From the NCBI GenBank assembly GCA_017656185.1, contig JACDOK010000006.1, forward strand, positions 17,106 through 81,105: a DNA stretch of 64,000 nt, read 5' to 3'. The notes under the pieces are model-generated. The model was not told the DNA's origin. It ran no database searches and saw only the letters and a list, made by a program, of their open reading frames with translations. A program made the position numbers and the translations under genes. The DNA comes from Peptococcaceae bacterium. GTDB taxonomy: Bacteria; Bacillota; Desulfotomaculia; Desulfotomaculales; JACDOK01. Positions within the stretch are counted from its first letter, which is position 1; every line of letters begins with the position of its first letter. Positions 1 to 11,796 of this stretch are shown in pieces.

Positions 1-422
1 AATCCCCTCATATCATAACCCGGACGCGTAACCGCGATAAAACAGCACTCCGCCAGTAAATCGCGTACCCGGTACCATGACAGAATTTGCATAACGGCGT
101 CCGCTCCGGTAATGAAGAAAATATCCACCGGCGCCAGCCTCGCTTTAAGCTCCCTGACCGTGTCATAAGTATAGGAAGGCCCGGGACGCTTAATCTCGAG
201 ATCCGATATTTCAAAGTACGGATTGGATGCTATCGCTAAGGAAGTCATAGCCAACCGGTGTTGCGGTGTGGAAATTTGAGCTTCGCGCTTATGCGGCGGG
301 CAACCCGCCGGGACAAAAATTACTTTTTCCAGTTGAAACTCGAAACGGGCGCTTTCCGCAGCAACCAAATGACCGTAATGGATGGGATCAAACGTCCCGC
401 CCATTACCCCAATTTTCCTCAA
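1..422 (-). CDS. nadD: Nicotinate-nucleotide adenylyltransferase, partial (runs off the window start)
   Basis: Minus-strand translation from TTG at 422 gives LRKIGVMGGTFDPIHYGHLVAAESAR...FVPAGCPPHK..., the GGTFDPIHxGH nucleotidyltransferase motif; open to base 1. Confidence 0.9.
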   Translation of the reverse strand, partial: MRKIGVMGGTFDPIHYGHLVAAESARFEFQLEKVIFVPAGCPPHKREAQISTPQHRLAMTSLAIASNPYFEISDLEIKRPGPSYTYDTVRELKARLAPVDIFFITGADAVMQILSWYRVRDLLAECCFIAVTRPGYDMRG

Positions 423-494
423 TTCTCTAAACCTTCCTATTGGGAGGTTGCGATCATTATAATCTCTGTTTTATAAAAAATCAAGTTTCGTGCA

Positions 495-1151
495 TTATGA
501 ACCTAAAGCCGCAGCCGCCCGGTCCTTTATTGCCTGTAAAGCGCTTCTGAGCCGGTTGACTTCGGCCTGCAGTTCCGCAATGGTCTTATCCTTTTCATCG
601 TCATCCTTAACAGGCAAATCCAGCGCTTTGGCAATACCCTCTCCTGCGGCGGCAGCGTAATTCTGCAAAAATGTTTCGTCCTTAAGCCACTTCACATCCT
701 CCTGCCGGTCAATAAACAGTGTTTCCAGAAGCACTGCGGACATTCTCGTTTCACGCAGCACGTAAAAGTTGGCCGTTTTCTTCCCCCGGTCGGTTATCCC
801 CAACCGGCGTAAATACCCGGCAATCTCATCATGAATGATGCGGCGGTACCGTACCGTCTTCGACCCGGCAGCAGGATATATGTAACTTTCAAAACCGGTG
901 CCGCCCCCTGCATTGACGTGTATTGATACAAATAGTTCGCAACCCGCATCATTGGCCAATTTGGTTCTTTGCGGCAGGGTTACCGTCTCATCGGCCGTAC
1001 GGGTCACCAGCAAACTGACCTTATACTTACGGTTCAAATAATTGCGCAGGTAACGGGCGATTTTCAACGTCACGTCTTTTTCCTCTAACCCGTTGCCGGT
1101 TGCACCCGGATCACCACCCCCGTGCCCGGGGTCGATACATACCTTAACCAT
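495..1151 (-). CDS. N-acetylmuramoyl-L-alanine amidase (Amidase_3)
   Basis: MVKVCIDPGHGGGDPGATGNGLEEKDVTL; internal ATG preceded by a GGAGGAGA Shine-Dalgarno sequence. Confidence 0.9.
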   Translation of the reverse strand: MVKVCIDPGHGGGDPGATGNGLEEKDVTLKIARYLRNYLNRKYKVSLLVTRTADETVTLPQRTKLANDAGCELFVSIHVNAGGGTGFESYIYPAAGSKTVRYRRIIHDEIAGYLRRLGITDRGKKTANFYVLRETRMSAVLLETLFIDRQEDVKWLKDETFLQNYAAAAGEGIAKALDLPVKDDDEKDKTIAELQAEVNRLRSALQAIKDRAAAALGS

Positions 1152-1254
1152 ATGTCTCCTCCGAAGCGGCTTTGCTGATAGCATATGCTCCGGTGGAGAA
1201 AAGGTGATTACGATGAAGTATCAACGTGTCACTACCGTGTCACCACTGCATCAT

Positions 1255-2517
1255 TTATTCCCTTATCTGCCCGTCGCCATAAATAATGAACTTCTTTGTG
1301 GTCAGTTCTTTTAAACCCATCGGCCCCCGCGCGTGGAGTTTCTGCGTGGAAATACCGATCTCGGCCCCAAAACCGTATTGGAAACCGTCGGTAAAACGGG
1401 TGGAAGCATTGACGTATACCGCCGCCGCGTCCACCTCTTTCAGGAACCGCCGGGCACGTGTGTAATTTTCCGTGATAATGGCTTCGGAATGCTTGGTACC
1501 GTAACGGTAAATGTGATCAATGGCCTCGTCAATGCCATCGACAACCTTTACGGACATCACCAGGTCCAGAAACTCGGCGGCATAATCCTCTTCGGTGGCT
1601 TCCTTGACCCAGGGCACGATCTCCTTCGTCCGGGAGCAACCCCGTATTTCCACCCCGCGTTCACGAAGCGCGCCCAGCAGCCGCGGAAGTGCCGCAGCCG
1701 CTACAGGCTCGTCCACCAGCAAAGACTCCATAGCGTTGCAGACCCCGGGACGCTGGCATTTAGCGTTAATGACCACGGCTTCCGCCATGGACAGGTCGGC
1801 ATCCCGATCGATGAACACGTGACAGTTACCTACTCCCGTTTCAATAACCGGCACGGTGGCATTCTGCACGACTGCCTGGATTAAGCCGGCGCCGCCGCGC
1901 GGGATCAGAACGTCGAGATACTCGTTCAGCTTCAGCATTACATTTACGGCGGCACGGTCGGTATTTTCGACAAGTTCGATGGCTCCTTCGGGAACTCCCG
2001 CCCTGGCAGCCGCTTCACTGATAACTTTAGTAATAGCCCGGTTGGAATTAATCGCCTCCGAACCGCCGCGCAGCAAAATGGCGTTCCCCGCCTTCAAGCA
2101 CAACCCGGCGGCATCCACCGTAACGTTGGGACGGGCTTCATAAATGATGCCGATAACCCCCAGCGGCACCCGCACCTGCCCTACCTGCAGCCCGTTGGGA
2201 AGTGTCCACATTGAGGTTACTTCGCCAACCGGATCAGGCAGCTTCACCAATACGTCCAGCCCTTCAGCCATGTCTTTAATGCGATTTTCGGTTAAAAGCA
2301 GCCGGTCGATAAGAGCCTTGGACAGTCCTTTGGCTTTACCGGCCTCGACATCTTTGGCGTTTGCTTCCAAAATTTCCGGCGCACGCGCTACCAGCTCTTC
2401 CGCCATAGACTTTAAGGCGTCGTTCTTGACGTTGGTTGAAAGATAAGCCAGCCGGCGCGCGGCTTCTTTGCACCGTGCCGCTTTTTCAACCACGGCTTGT
2501 CTGATCTCGTCCGTCAT
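1255..2517 (-). CDS. proA: Gamma-glutamyl phosphate reductase
   Basis: Full-length 420 aa ORF; PLGVIGIIYEARPNVTVDAAGLCLKAGNAILLRGG. Confidence 0.95.
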   Translation of the reverse strand: MTDEIRQAVVEKAARCKEAARRLAYLSTNVKNDALKSMAEELVARAPEILEANAKDVEAGKAKGLSKALIDRLLLTENRIKDMAEGLDVLVKLPDPVGEVTSMWTLPNGLQVGQVRVPLGVIGIIYEARPNVTVDAAGLCLKAGNAILLRGGSEAINSNRAITKVISEAAARAGVPEGAIELVENTDRAAVNVMLKLNEYLDVLIPRGGAGLIQAVVQNATVPVIETGVGNCHVFIDRDADLSMAEAVVINAKCQRPGVCNAMESLLVDEPVAAAALPRLLGALRERGVEIRGCSRTKEIVPWVKEATEEDYAAEFLDLVMSVKVVDGIDEAIDHIYRYGTKHSEAIITENYTRARRFLKEVDAAAVYVNASTRFTDGFQYGFGAEIGISTQKLHARGPMGLKELTTKKFIIYGDGQIRE

Positions 2518-2539
2518 ATTTATCCGCTCCTTTCAATCG

Positions 2540-2690
2540 CTGTAATACGGCCCTCCGGGCCTGTGATACGCGGCAAAGCCGCTGTGATGCACTCGTGCGA
2601 CGCCCTCGTTGTGATACGTTCGCGCTATGCGCTCACTGTGATACGCTTATTTCGTTCGCTGCCATTCGCCCGCTCCGCTCGCTGGATTTT
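2540..2690. repeat. Tandem TGTGATACG units, several followed by a short palindrome
   Basis: TGTAATACGGCCCTCCGGGCC, TGTGATACGCGGCAAAGCCGC, TGTGATGCACTCGTGCGACG, TGTGATACGTTCGCGC, TGTGATACGC. Confidence 0.7.
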
Positions 2691-2742
2691 TAAGGTATTC
2701 CTTGTGGTCGCGGGCGGGCGCGATAACTTCCTTTATTACCTC

Positions 2743-3252
2743 TTAAGCCTCACTCCTCACTTCCTCCATGGCTGCCTTGAGCTTGCGGTAGGTATCATCC
2801 AAACTCTCGGATATGACTTTGACATCGCCCAACACGGGCATAAAATTGGTGTCACCGTTCCAGCGCGGCACAATATGGATATGGAAATGTCCCGGTATAC
2901 CGGCACCCGCCACGCGACCGACGTTGATGCCGACATTGAAACCGTCCGGGTTAAAGGCCCGCCGCAGTACCGTCAGCATCCAACTGGTTACTTCGAATAG
3001 TTCGGTCATCTCGTCCTGCGCCAGCTCGGTCATATCTCCCACGTGACGCTGGGGAGCAACCAGGAGATGGCCGTTATTATAAGGATAAAGGTTCATTAAT
3101 ACAAAACAACGCTCCGTACGGGCCAATACCAGGTTTTCAGCATCCTTTTCGTGGTTGTCGTTAAATTTCTGACAAAAGATGCATTCGGGATCCGCAGTTT
3201 TGGCGGCGCTGGTGACGTACTTACTGCGCCAGGGAGCCCATAGCCTGTCCAT
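2743..3252 (-). CDS. HIT family nucleotide hydrolase/transferase
   Basis: MDRLWAPWRSKYV; C-terminal GHFHIHIVPRW histidine triad. Confidence 0.9.
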   Translation of the reverse strand: MDRLWAPWRSKYVTSAAKTADPECIFCQKFNDNHEKDAENLVLARTERCFVLMNLYPYNNGHLLVAPQRHVGDMTELAQDEMTELFEVTSWMLTVLRRAFNPDGFNVGINVGRVAGAGIPGHFHIHIVPRWNGDTNFMPVLGDVKVISESLDDTYRKLKAAMEEVRSEA

Positions 3253-3294
3253 TTCGATCACCCCATTCACGATAGTTGTTTGGTTTAATGACGA

Positions 3295-4425
3295 TTATCC
3301 TGCTTCCAAAACCATGTTGTTCCTGTGCACTACTTCCTCATTACACTGGTAGCCCAATATTTGGACGATTTCGTCGGAACGGCGGCCCATAATCCTGCTG
3401 ATTTCGTCACTGCCAAAATTCACAATCCCCCGCGCAATTTCACGACCCGAGGCGTCGCAAATGCTCACCGTGTCACCCGCGCCAAAGCTGCCTTCCACAG
3501 CGGTAACACCGGAGGGCAAAAGGCTCTTACCCTCTTTTAACAGAGCATGGGCGGCACCATCATCAATGACAATTTTGCCGTTAAGAACAGCGCTATACGC
3601 AATCCAGCGTTTCCGGGTTTCCAGTTTGCGCGTAAGAGGCCAAAATACCGTCCCGAGTTCCTCTCCGGCGAGCACACGGCGAATGACATTTTCTTCGCTG
3701 CCCCGGGCAATCACCATGGTCACTCCGGAATGAGTGGCAATTTTAGCAGCATAGATCTTGGTACTCATACCACCGGTTCCCAATTCGCTGCCGGCCGTGC
3801 CGGCCAATTTCTCAATCTCAGGGGTAATTTCCGGTACTTCCGGAATAAAGGCCGCAGCGGCATCGCGACGCGGGTCGGCAGTGTAGAGCCCGTCAATGTC
3901 GGACAGCAGCAATAACACATCAGCGTCAATAGACGCGGCTACCAGTGCCGAAAGATGGTCATTGTCGCCCAGCTTAATTTCCTCTACCGCGACAGTATCG
4001 TTCTCATTAATAAGGGGCACAACACCCATGCGCAATAATGCTTCCAGAGTATTACGGGCATTTAGAAAACGGCGGCGATCCGAAAAATCCTCCCGGCTCA
4101 AAAGAACCTGGCCCACTACGACCCCATACTCGGCAAACATCTTTTCATACATATGTAAAAGGATACCCTGCCCCACCGCCGCACAGGCCTGCTTTTCGGG
4201 AATACTCTTGGGACGCCTGTGCAGCCCGAGCTTGCCGACACCGGCCCCAATCGCTCCGGAAGTCACTAAAATTACCTCGCGCCCCTCATTGTACAGGTCC
4301 GCCATCTGGCGCGTGAGGTGCTCCATACAGGTAAGGTTCAGTTTACCGGTGTTATAAGCCAGGGTACTGGTGCCAACTTTGACGACGATACGTTTGAATT
4401 GTGTAAAGCTGCTTCGCTTTCCCAC
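3295..4425 (-). CDS. proB: Glutamate 5-kinase (AAK + PUA domains)
   Basis: RIVVKVGTSTLAYNTGKLN, VTSGAIGAGVGKLG, C-terminal PUA-like region. Confidence 0.95.
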   Translation of the reverse strand: MGKRSSFTQFKRIVVKVGTSTLAYNTGKLNLTCMEHLTRQMADLYNEGREVILVTSGAIGAGVGKLGLHRRPKSIPEKQACAAVGQGILLHMYEKMFAEYGVVVGQVLLSREDFSDRRRFLNARNTLEALLRMGVVPLINENDTVAVEEIKLGDNDHLSALVAASIDADVLLLLSDIDGLYTADPRRDAAAAFIPEVPEITPEIEKLAGTAGSELGTGGMSTKIYAAKIATHSGVTMVIARGSEENVIRRVLAGEELGTVFWPLTRKLETRKRWIAYSAVLNGKIVIDDGAAHALLKEGKSLLPSGVTAVEGSFGAGDTVSICDASGREIARGIVNFGSDEISRIMGRRSDEIVQILGYQCNEEVVHRNNMVLEAG

Positions 4426-4692
4426 TTAATTCACCTTTAGTAATAAAGGAATTTTTGACATTTCTAAGTTCTATTATCTTTAAAGTATAAACTTTGCTCA
4501 ACATAGATCAAATTTGCGTTGGTCTTAACTTCTACCTGCTCAAGTAATTTTACACTAGATAATTGGTAATGAAGCAGATCTTATATGAGCAAAAGCTTTC
4601 TTAAATTTACCAATTACAAAACAATCTTCTAACATAGCAAGTTAATCTTTTCTTTTGACAGATGCAATGTTTGGTAATCACCAATAAGTAAC

Positions 4693-5979
<1,287 letters not shown>

Positions 5980-6552
5980 TTATTCCTCCCGGCAAAGTAT
6001 CTGTACCGAGATTGTGGTGCGGCCGACACTCTTGCTGATGTCAAAACTGGCTGCATATTGTTTGAAATAGCGATCCAATTCCATCAGGGAACAGGCATTA
6101 TCTTCTGCTATTTCATCTAAATCAAGAGGTAACTTGATCCTTAAAACAAAGTGGTTTTCGAGACACGTTACGCTAATATCAACTGCTTCATCCGTTCCTT
6201 CCATATATTCTAAAACTTCTTTTATTTCTCGGACCAAATACGCCAAAGCTTTACCCGCTTGTTCGCCATCCAGGGAAACACCGGCCAAGTCGCCTCTTAC
6301 CTTAAAAACCAGCGGTACACCGTAACGAAACGCATCCTGCTGTAAAACCAGGAATACCGTTGCGATTTGGGGATTGGCAATCCTGGTAATTTCATTTACT
6401 TGTTTAATTTGTCCCGTAATCTTGTTGATGTATTCCCTGATACGATCGGTATGATGCAATTGGGCATAACCGGAAATTACCTGGAGGTGATTCAGGAAAT
6501 CGTGCCCGTAGGTCCTGATAAAGCGCAAGAGATCTCTCTGCAGAGCAACCAC
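5980..6552 (-). CDS. spo0B: Spo0B-like sensor kinase/phosphotransferase
   Basis: HDFLNHLQVISGYAQL motif and adjacency to obg (spo0B-obg order known in Bacillus). Confidence 0.7.
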   Translation of the reverse strand: MVALQRDLLRFIRTYGHDFLNHLQVISGYAQLHHTDRIREYINKITGQIKQVNEITRIANPQIATVFLVLQQDAFRYGVPLVFKVRGDLAGVSLDGEQAGKALAYLVREIKEVLEYMEGTDEAVDISVTCLENHFVLRIKLPLDLDEIAEDNACSLMELDRYFKQYAASFDISKSVGRTTISVQILCREE

Positions 6553-6771
6553 CTCCTGCTTTTCAATTCGCGGCCCGGCAAAAAGTTCCTGTTTGTTAGA
6601 TAGGATATATCATCACCGGTTTCGAGAGTATTTTTACAGCTTTGGATTTGCTTTCATTATCATTCAGTCCCTGGCGGGACCAGAGCTGGTTTACCGGTCT
6701 TGTGGCGGAATTAAAAGGGAATTAAGCATCGCAGCCCTGCCGCTGGTTTATCCCTTCGCCCGGCTTTTGGT

Positions 6772-7971
6772 TTACCTCGTGCCGGACCCGCGGTCACTGC
6801 GGGGACGGTAGCGCCTGCGCCGCGTAGTACGGATCACCCACCGGAAAATGACCAAAGCCCCCGCCATACCCAATACCCACTTGTACCACGTCGCCGGAGC
6901 GCGGGCTTCCCCGGCAGCTACCAGGGGAACTTCCCCGATGCTGCGGCCTTGATAAAATAATGTCAAACCACCCACTTCCTGCCCTTCCTTTACGGGTGCT
7001 TGCAGCTTAGGGTTAAGGTGCATTTTCCACTGCACACCCTGGCGGTAGCCGGCATCAGGGAAGGTATAGCTCAGCGAGGAACCGGTCACAACGGGAACTT
7101 CTTCTTTCGACCCGGCAACAGGCAGAGTCATCACTTGCTGTCCTTTCCGCACCACTTCAACCGTCTGGAAGGCCTCAAAGCCGTAATTAAGTAATTTCAT
7201 AGCATCCGTCCATACCTGTGGTCCCTGGCTGTTAAGCACTACGGCAATCAACCGGCGCCCTTCTTTCTCGGCTGAGGATACCAAGCAAGTGCCGGCCTGA
7301 GTGGTATAACCGGTTTTTATGCCGGTGGTATACTCGTAGCGCCATAAGAGATCGTTATGATTAATCAACAGCTTCAGGGCATCAGGATCTTCCCGTTTGA
7401 TATTATGCGTTTTGGTACCTACCATACGGCAGAAGGTATCGTTTTTCATTGCTGCCCGGGCGATAAGTGCCAAATCGCGGGCCGTAGTATAATGACCGGG
7501 ATTATGCAGGCCATGGGGATTGGCAAAGTGGCTGTTGGTAGCTCCGAGAGCGCGCGCTTTGCGGTTCATCAAGTCCACGAAAGCAGGCACCGACCCGGCT
7601 ACTTCTTCGGCAATGGCAACGGCCGCATCATTGGCCGAATTTAAGAGTAAGGCCCAGACCAGGTCTTCCAGGGTGAGTTTTTCACCCTTTTTCAACCAGA
7701 TGGAGGCCTCCCCGGTAGCGGCAGCCTGTTCACTGATGGTTACCACGCGGGACAGGTCTCCCTTTTCCAGGGCCAGCAAACCGGTAAGTATTTTGGTGGT
7801 ACTGGCGGGATACATTTTTTGGTCGGGATTTTTTTCATATAACCACTGTCCGGTTCGAGCGTCAAGTAAAACGGCAGCTTGGGCCGTAAGATCGGGTGGT
7901 GTTTCCTGCGCTGCCGCCGGTGCCGGTAATAATGTCAGGCAAAGCAGAAAAACAATGATGTATCGCAGCAA
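6772..7971 (-). CDS. D-alanyl-D-alanine carboxypeptidase (DacF-like)
   Basis: YPASTTKILTGLLAL (SxxK), SANDAAVAIAE (SxN), TGIKTGYTTQAG (KTG); TTG start chosen from the signal peptide and SD. Confidence 0.9.
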   Translation of the reverse strand: MLRYIIVFLLCLTLLPAPAAAQETPPDLTAQAAVLLDARTGQWLYEKNPDQKMYPASTTKILTGLLALEKGDLSRVVTISEQAAATGEASIWLKKGEKLTLEDLVWALLLNSANDAAVAIAEEVAGSVPAFVDLMNRKARALGATNSHFANPHGLHNPGHYTTARDLALIARAAMKNDTFCRMVGTKTHNIKREDPDALKLLINHNDLLWRYEYTTGIKTGYTTQAGTCLVSSAEKEGRRLIAVVLNSQGPQVWTDAMKLLNYGFEAFQTVEVVRKGQQVMTLPVAGSKEEVPVVTGSSLSYTFPDAGYRQGVQWKMHLNPKLQAPVKEGQEVGGLTLFYQGRSIGEVPLVAAGEARAPATWYKWVLGMAGALVIFRWVIRTTRRRRYRPRSDRGSGTR

Positions 7972-8143
7972 AATGAACTCTATCCTTTCCACTACAGTAG
8001 TGCCAGTAATGATCAAAACAGCGTTATCCGGGACTTTCGCAGAACAAAAAATCCACCCGTTATTATACCGCAGCATTTGGAAAATGAAAACGAGAAGTTG
8101 GGCATTGGAAGGATGTGGATGGTATTCCTTGGGAGGGAAAAAT

Positions 8144-8170
8144 AAAGCCTGCGCACTATGCGCAGGCTTT
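8144..8170 (-). terminator. Intrinsic terminator-like hairpin downstream of the HtrA gene
   Basis: AAAGCCTGCGCA...TGCGCAGGCTTT perfect inverted repeat. Confidence 0.7.
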
Positions 8171-8214
8171 CCTTGTGCCTTCTACCGGATCTCTACTGGA
8201 TTTCTACCGGATTT

Positions 8215-9366
8215 CTATTGTAGTCGCTCCGGCCTTTCGGCCAGTTTCAATTTCAACGTCATCCTGTCTCCCTGGCGTACCAGGTGTACGGTGATCGTAT
8301 CGCCAACCTTCTTCTTACGGAGGGCATATATGACATCGGCAGTGTTCTTAATCTTCCGCTCATCAATTTTTAGGATAATATCCCCCGTTTTCAGACCGGC
8401 CCGGTCGGCAGGGCTGCTGGGTACCACAGCATAAACCAAGGCCCCGTCGGTATCTTCAAGACCGCTATATTTGGCCAGCTGGGGACTTACCTCCTGCAGG
8501 TGCACACCCATCCAAGGATGGGCGATCTTGCCGGTTTCAATCAGCTCATCCAACACCGGCTTGATAGTACTGGTAGGAATGGCAAACCCAATACCCTGCG
8601 CCTGGGCATTAACAGCCGTGTTGACGCCAATCACTTCCCCCTGCAGGTTTAACAGCGGCCCGCCACTGTTACCCGGGTTAATGGAAGCGTCGGTCTGCAG
8701 CAGGTTGCCGTAATAACGGTCATCTATGGTAATAGGGCGTCCTTTGGCGCTCACCACCCCGGCAGTTACGGTGTGATCCAGGCCGTAAGGGTTGCCTATA
8801 GCGATAACCCACTCGCCGACTTTGGTACTGCCCGAGTCACCGAGTTTAAGGTAGGGCATCTTTTTCGGCGGATTAATTTTTATTACGGCCAAATCAAGGT
8901 CGTGATCCGCTCCGATCACCTTAGCCGGAAAAGGTTCCTCATAACCAATTAACGTGACAGAAATCTCATCGGCGCCTTGAATAACGTGTTCATTGGTCAG
9001 AATATAGCCGTCATCCGAAATTAAAAAACCAGAACCCATACCGTGCTGAACCCTCGGTTGAGAAGGTACCAGAGGTCGTCCAAAAAATTCGCGGAAAAAG
9101 GGATCATCAAAGAAGGGGTTCCACTGGTTACCCGCCACTTTTACCTGGGTATCAATCTTCACTACTGCGGGACTGGCCTTTTCCACGATATCAGCAATCG
9201 TATCCCTGCCTACCAGAGGTGAGGCAATGGCTTTTTCCTCCGGTTGAACCGGTCTTTCACCGACCATTCCGGCAACGTCATTGAATAACATATTGCCGGC
9301 GGCAAACATAACCCCTCCGACGAAAGCCAGTAAGGAGATAAAGACCATCCATCTCCGCCAGCTCAT
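8215..9366 (-). CDS. HtrA/DegP-type trypsin-like serine protease with PDZ domain
   Basis: GSGFLISDDGYILTNEHV, NPGNSGGPLLN, C-terminal PDZ. Confidence 0.93.
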   Translation of the reverse strand: MSWRRWMVFISLLAFVGGVMFAAGNMLFNDVAGMVGERPVQPEEKAIASPLVGRDTIADIVEKASPAVVKIDTQVKVAGNQWNPFFDDPFFREFFGRPLVPSQPRVQHGMGSGFLISDDGYILTNEHVIQGADEISVTLIGYEEPFPAKVIGADHDLDLAVIKINPPKKMPYLKLGDSGSTKVGEWVIAIGNPYGLDHTVTAGVVSAKGRPITIDDRYYGNLLQTDASINPGNSGGPLLNLQGEVIGVNTAVNAQAQGIGFAIPTSTIKPVLDELIETGKIAHPWMGVHLQEVSPQLAKYSGLEDTDGALVYAVVPSSPADRAGLKTGDIILKIDERKIKNTADVIYALRKKKVGDTITVHLVRQGDRMTLKLKLAERPERLQ

Positions 9367-9642
9367 AGCGTCACACCCCTTGTGAAATGGCAATATTGAT
9401 CATCTACTTAATTATAATACATTAACGGTTAGGCAGGTCAAGGAAGGGGCTGGTGCAGTAAGCAGTAAGCAGTTAAATAAGAGAAGGAATGGGTATTGAT
9501 GAACAATATAAAACCACACTATAGTATCGCGCCTAATTACAGGCTTACATAGAAAAGTGAACAGTGAACAGGAAGGAAACCAACCATTACCATTTAGCGT
9601 TTGTTATTTACTGGTAATAAATTCCTGCTTACTGCTCACTGC

Positions 9643-10767
9643 TTACACCCGCTGCTGCCGTGCCAGCATGGTTATCTCCTCTTCTTCCAGAACGCGTGTA
9701 ATAGCGATATCATACTTCTCAGCCAGGTTGATTTCATACGGATGTTTGACGGGCCATCCCTGGCGGTCAAACAGAATGCGTACGTGGGGTCGAAGGGGAT
9801 AGCCTTTATAGGTTTCCAAAATCACACCAATTTCTCCCGAGCTCAAAGCAACAACGGTACCTACCGGATAGGCTGCCACGGTAGAAAGAAAAGCTTCCAC
9901 AACATCGTAATCAAATAAAAAATTACCGGCTCCGCATAACAACTCGTACGCTTGGTGAGCCGGGTAAGCAGAACGGTAAACACGGTCAGCCGTAAGTGCA
10001 TCAAAAACATCAGCTACGCTAACTATTTTGGCAAACACGTGTATGTCATCACCGGCCAAGCCCTGCGGGTACCCCTGACCCTGGTGCCTCTCGTGGTGCT
10101 GGTAAGCCGTTATAGCGGAAAGGTTGCTCACATCGCTCATATCGCTCAACATCTTATAACTATCCAGCGGGTGCTGTTTAATGATTTCCATTTCTTCGCT
10201 TGTCAGAGGTTCTTTCTTGTTCAAAATCTCGAGGTTGATTTTGGTCTTCCCGAGATCATGCAGAAGGGCCCCCATACCGAGATGAAAAAGCCGTGCCCGG
10301 TCGTACTTAAGGACAATACCGGTACAAAGTGACAGCACGCATACATTAACGCTGTGCCCGAACGTATATTCATCAAGCGTCCTGATATCCACCAGGTTAA
10401 CAACCGTTGATTCACTGTTAAGAAGCTGCTCAATGATCTCTTTTACGGTGGCTTTCATCTCGGCGGACATGCTGGCCATACGCTGCGGTTTATTGGTAAT
10501 ATCCCCGTACCTCCACTCCTGCATAAGGGTGCGCACCTTTTTAATGGCCTTCACCCGCGTCTCTTCAGCAATAACGTCTTTTACTTCAATATCCGGCACC
10601 AAACCGTCATTAATATAAACAGCCGGGATACCCAGCCTTTGCAATTTCGCCATCACGCGTGAAGTTAAGAACGTGCCGGCCTGCAAAAGCAGCTCGCCGC
10701 GGCTGTTATAAATGGGTCGCCCAACCTTCATTCCAACCCGTAAGCGGTTGACCGGAATACGTCGCAT
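9643..10767 (-). CDS. HD-GYP domain phosphohydrolase
   Basis: LLHDLGKTKI ... AITAYQHHERHQGQGYPQGL. Confidence 0.92.
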   Translation of the reverse strand: MRRIPVNRLRVGMKVGRPIYNSRGELLLQAGTFLTSRVMAKLQRLGIPAVYINDGLVPDIEVKDVIAEETRVKAIKKVRTLMQEWRYGDITNKPQRMASMSAEMKATVKEIIEQLLNSESTVVNLVDIRTLDEYTFGHSVNVCVLSLCTGIVLKYDRARLFHLGMGALLHDLGKTKINLEILNKKEPLTSEEMEIIKQHPLDSYKMLSDMSDVSNLSAITAYQHHERHQGQGYPQGLAGDDIHVFAKIVSVADVFDALTADRVYRSAYPAHQAYELLCGAGNFLFDYDVVEAFLSTVAAYPVGTVVALSSGEIGVILETYKGYPLRPHVRILFDRQGWPVKHPYEINLAEKYDIAITRVLEEEEITMLARQQRV

Positions 10768-10917
10768 GAGGCAAAACCTCCCATGTAATAACTCTCTCTT
10801 TCGACAACTAACGATAGAATTCCTCCTCTAAACCCTATTTATCCAGCCAATTTTGAGACTTTTAGACTATACTTACCTCCCTATTAACGATTAATTATCT
10901 CACCTGAGAGAATAAAG

Positions 10918-10938
10918 GGGCCTGCTCAAGGCAGGCCC
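10918..10938 (-). terminator. Hairpin terminator after the 10972-11796 gene
   Basis: GGGCCTGC TCAAG GCAGGCCC with a short flanking AAAG/CTT. Confidence 0.6.
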
Positions 10939-10971
10939 TTAACGTTTCAGTATTTTATTTTATCCGGGCAC

Positions 10972-11796
10972 TTAGTGTCCGGCGCTGACACCCTCGTCCT
11001 TGAAAATCTTTGCAAAGATAATCTTAAAGAGGTTGGCAGCCGTCAAACCGGTAGCCAGGGCAATCACCACCGCCGTAATTCCGTAAGCCACCGGGTTCTC
11101 ATGTGCCATATGCCCAAGGGTTGCTACCAGACCAACATCTTGTACCATTAAAGGTTTGGTTATATCAGCCAGTACGGTACCGTCCTGGTCGACGGCGTAG
11201 ACGCTGATGCTCAGTTCACCCCGCGGCACGCTGGCCGGGATATCCAGGACCGCCTCGAAGGAACCATTGTTTACTTGAACGGTGCCTTCATTAATGGTAT
11301 AAAGGCCCTTCTCTTTGTAAATGTCAATAAGTCCTTTAAGGTATACCTCCGCCCGGTCTCCGGTCAGCGTTACCGTTTTTTCACCGTCCTTGGTGGTAAC
11401 CTCGGCTGTATTCATAATAGCGGAAAATTCCGGGTCCACACCCATTTCTTTTTGAGCAGCAGCCGGGATATCGTTAATACTGCCGGAGGTCCATACCTGG
11501 TACATCCCGGGCGCACCCTTGACAGTGGCCGTTTCCACCGTCATCCATAGACCGGACACCTTACCGTCACGGGCCAGCCCCTGAGGATGCCCGGGGGCCG
11601 TAGCCTTAATAATAACATTACTGCCCTCGGGCGCCGTACCTGTAACCTTAACCTGGGTACCGGCAAAATCCATACCTACATCTACCGTACCGGGGGTCAT
11701 GCTAAAATCAACTCCGGCGGCCAAAGCACTACCGGCGAAGCCGAATACCAACAGCAAGGCGCATATAAGCGCGGCACCTTTCTTAAACAGTTTCAT
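10972..11796 (-). CDS. Exported membrane-anchored protein, Alph_Pro_TM/TIGR02186-like
   Basis: Signal peptide, C-terminal TM helix, paired with TauE/SafE; similar in layout and motifs to the 26816 ORF. Confidence 0.65.
   Translation of the reverse strand: MKLFKKGAALICALLLVFGFAGSALAAGVDFSMTPGTVDVGMDFAGTQVKVTGTAPEGSNVIIKATAPGHPQGLARDGKVSGLWMTVETATVKGAPGMYQVWTSGSINDIPAAAQKEMGVDPEFSAIMNTAEVTTKDGEKTVTLTGDRAEVYLKGLIDIYKEKGLYTINEGTVQVNNGSFEAVLDIPASVPRGELSISVYAVDQDGTVLADITKPLMVQDVGLVATLGHMAHENPVAYGITAVVIALATGLTAANLFKIIFAKIFKDEGVSAGH

Noticed and set aside
8-214. 68-aa ORF on the minus strand at the left edge
   Set aside because: Out of frame with nadD, which is open through the same bases
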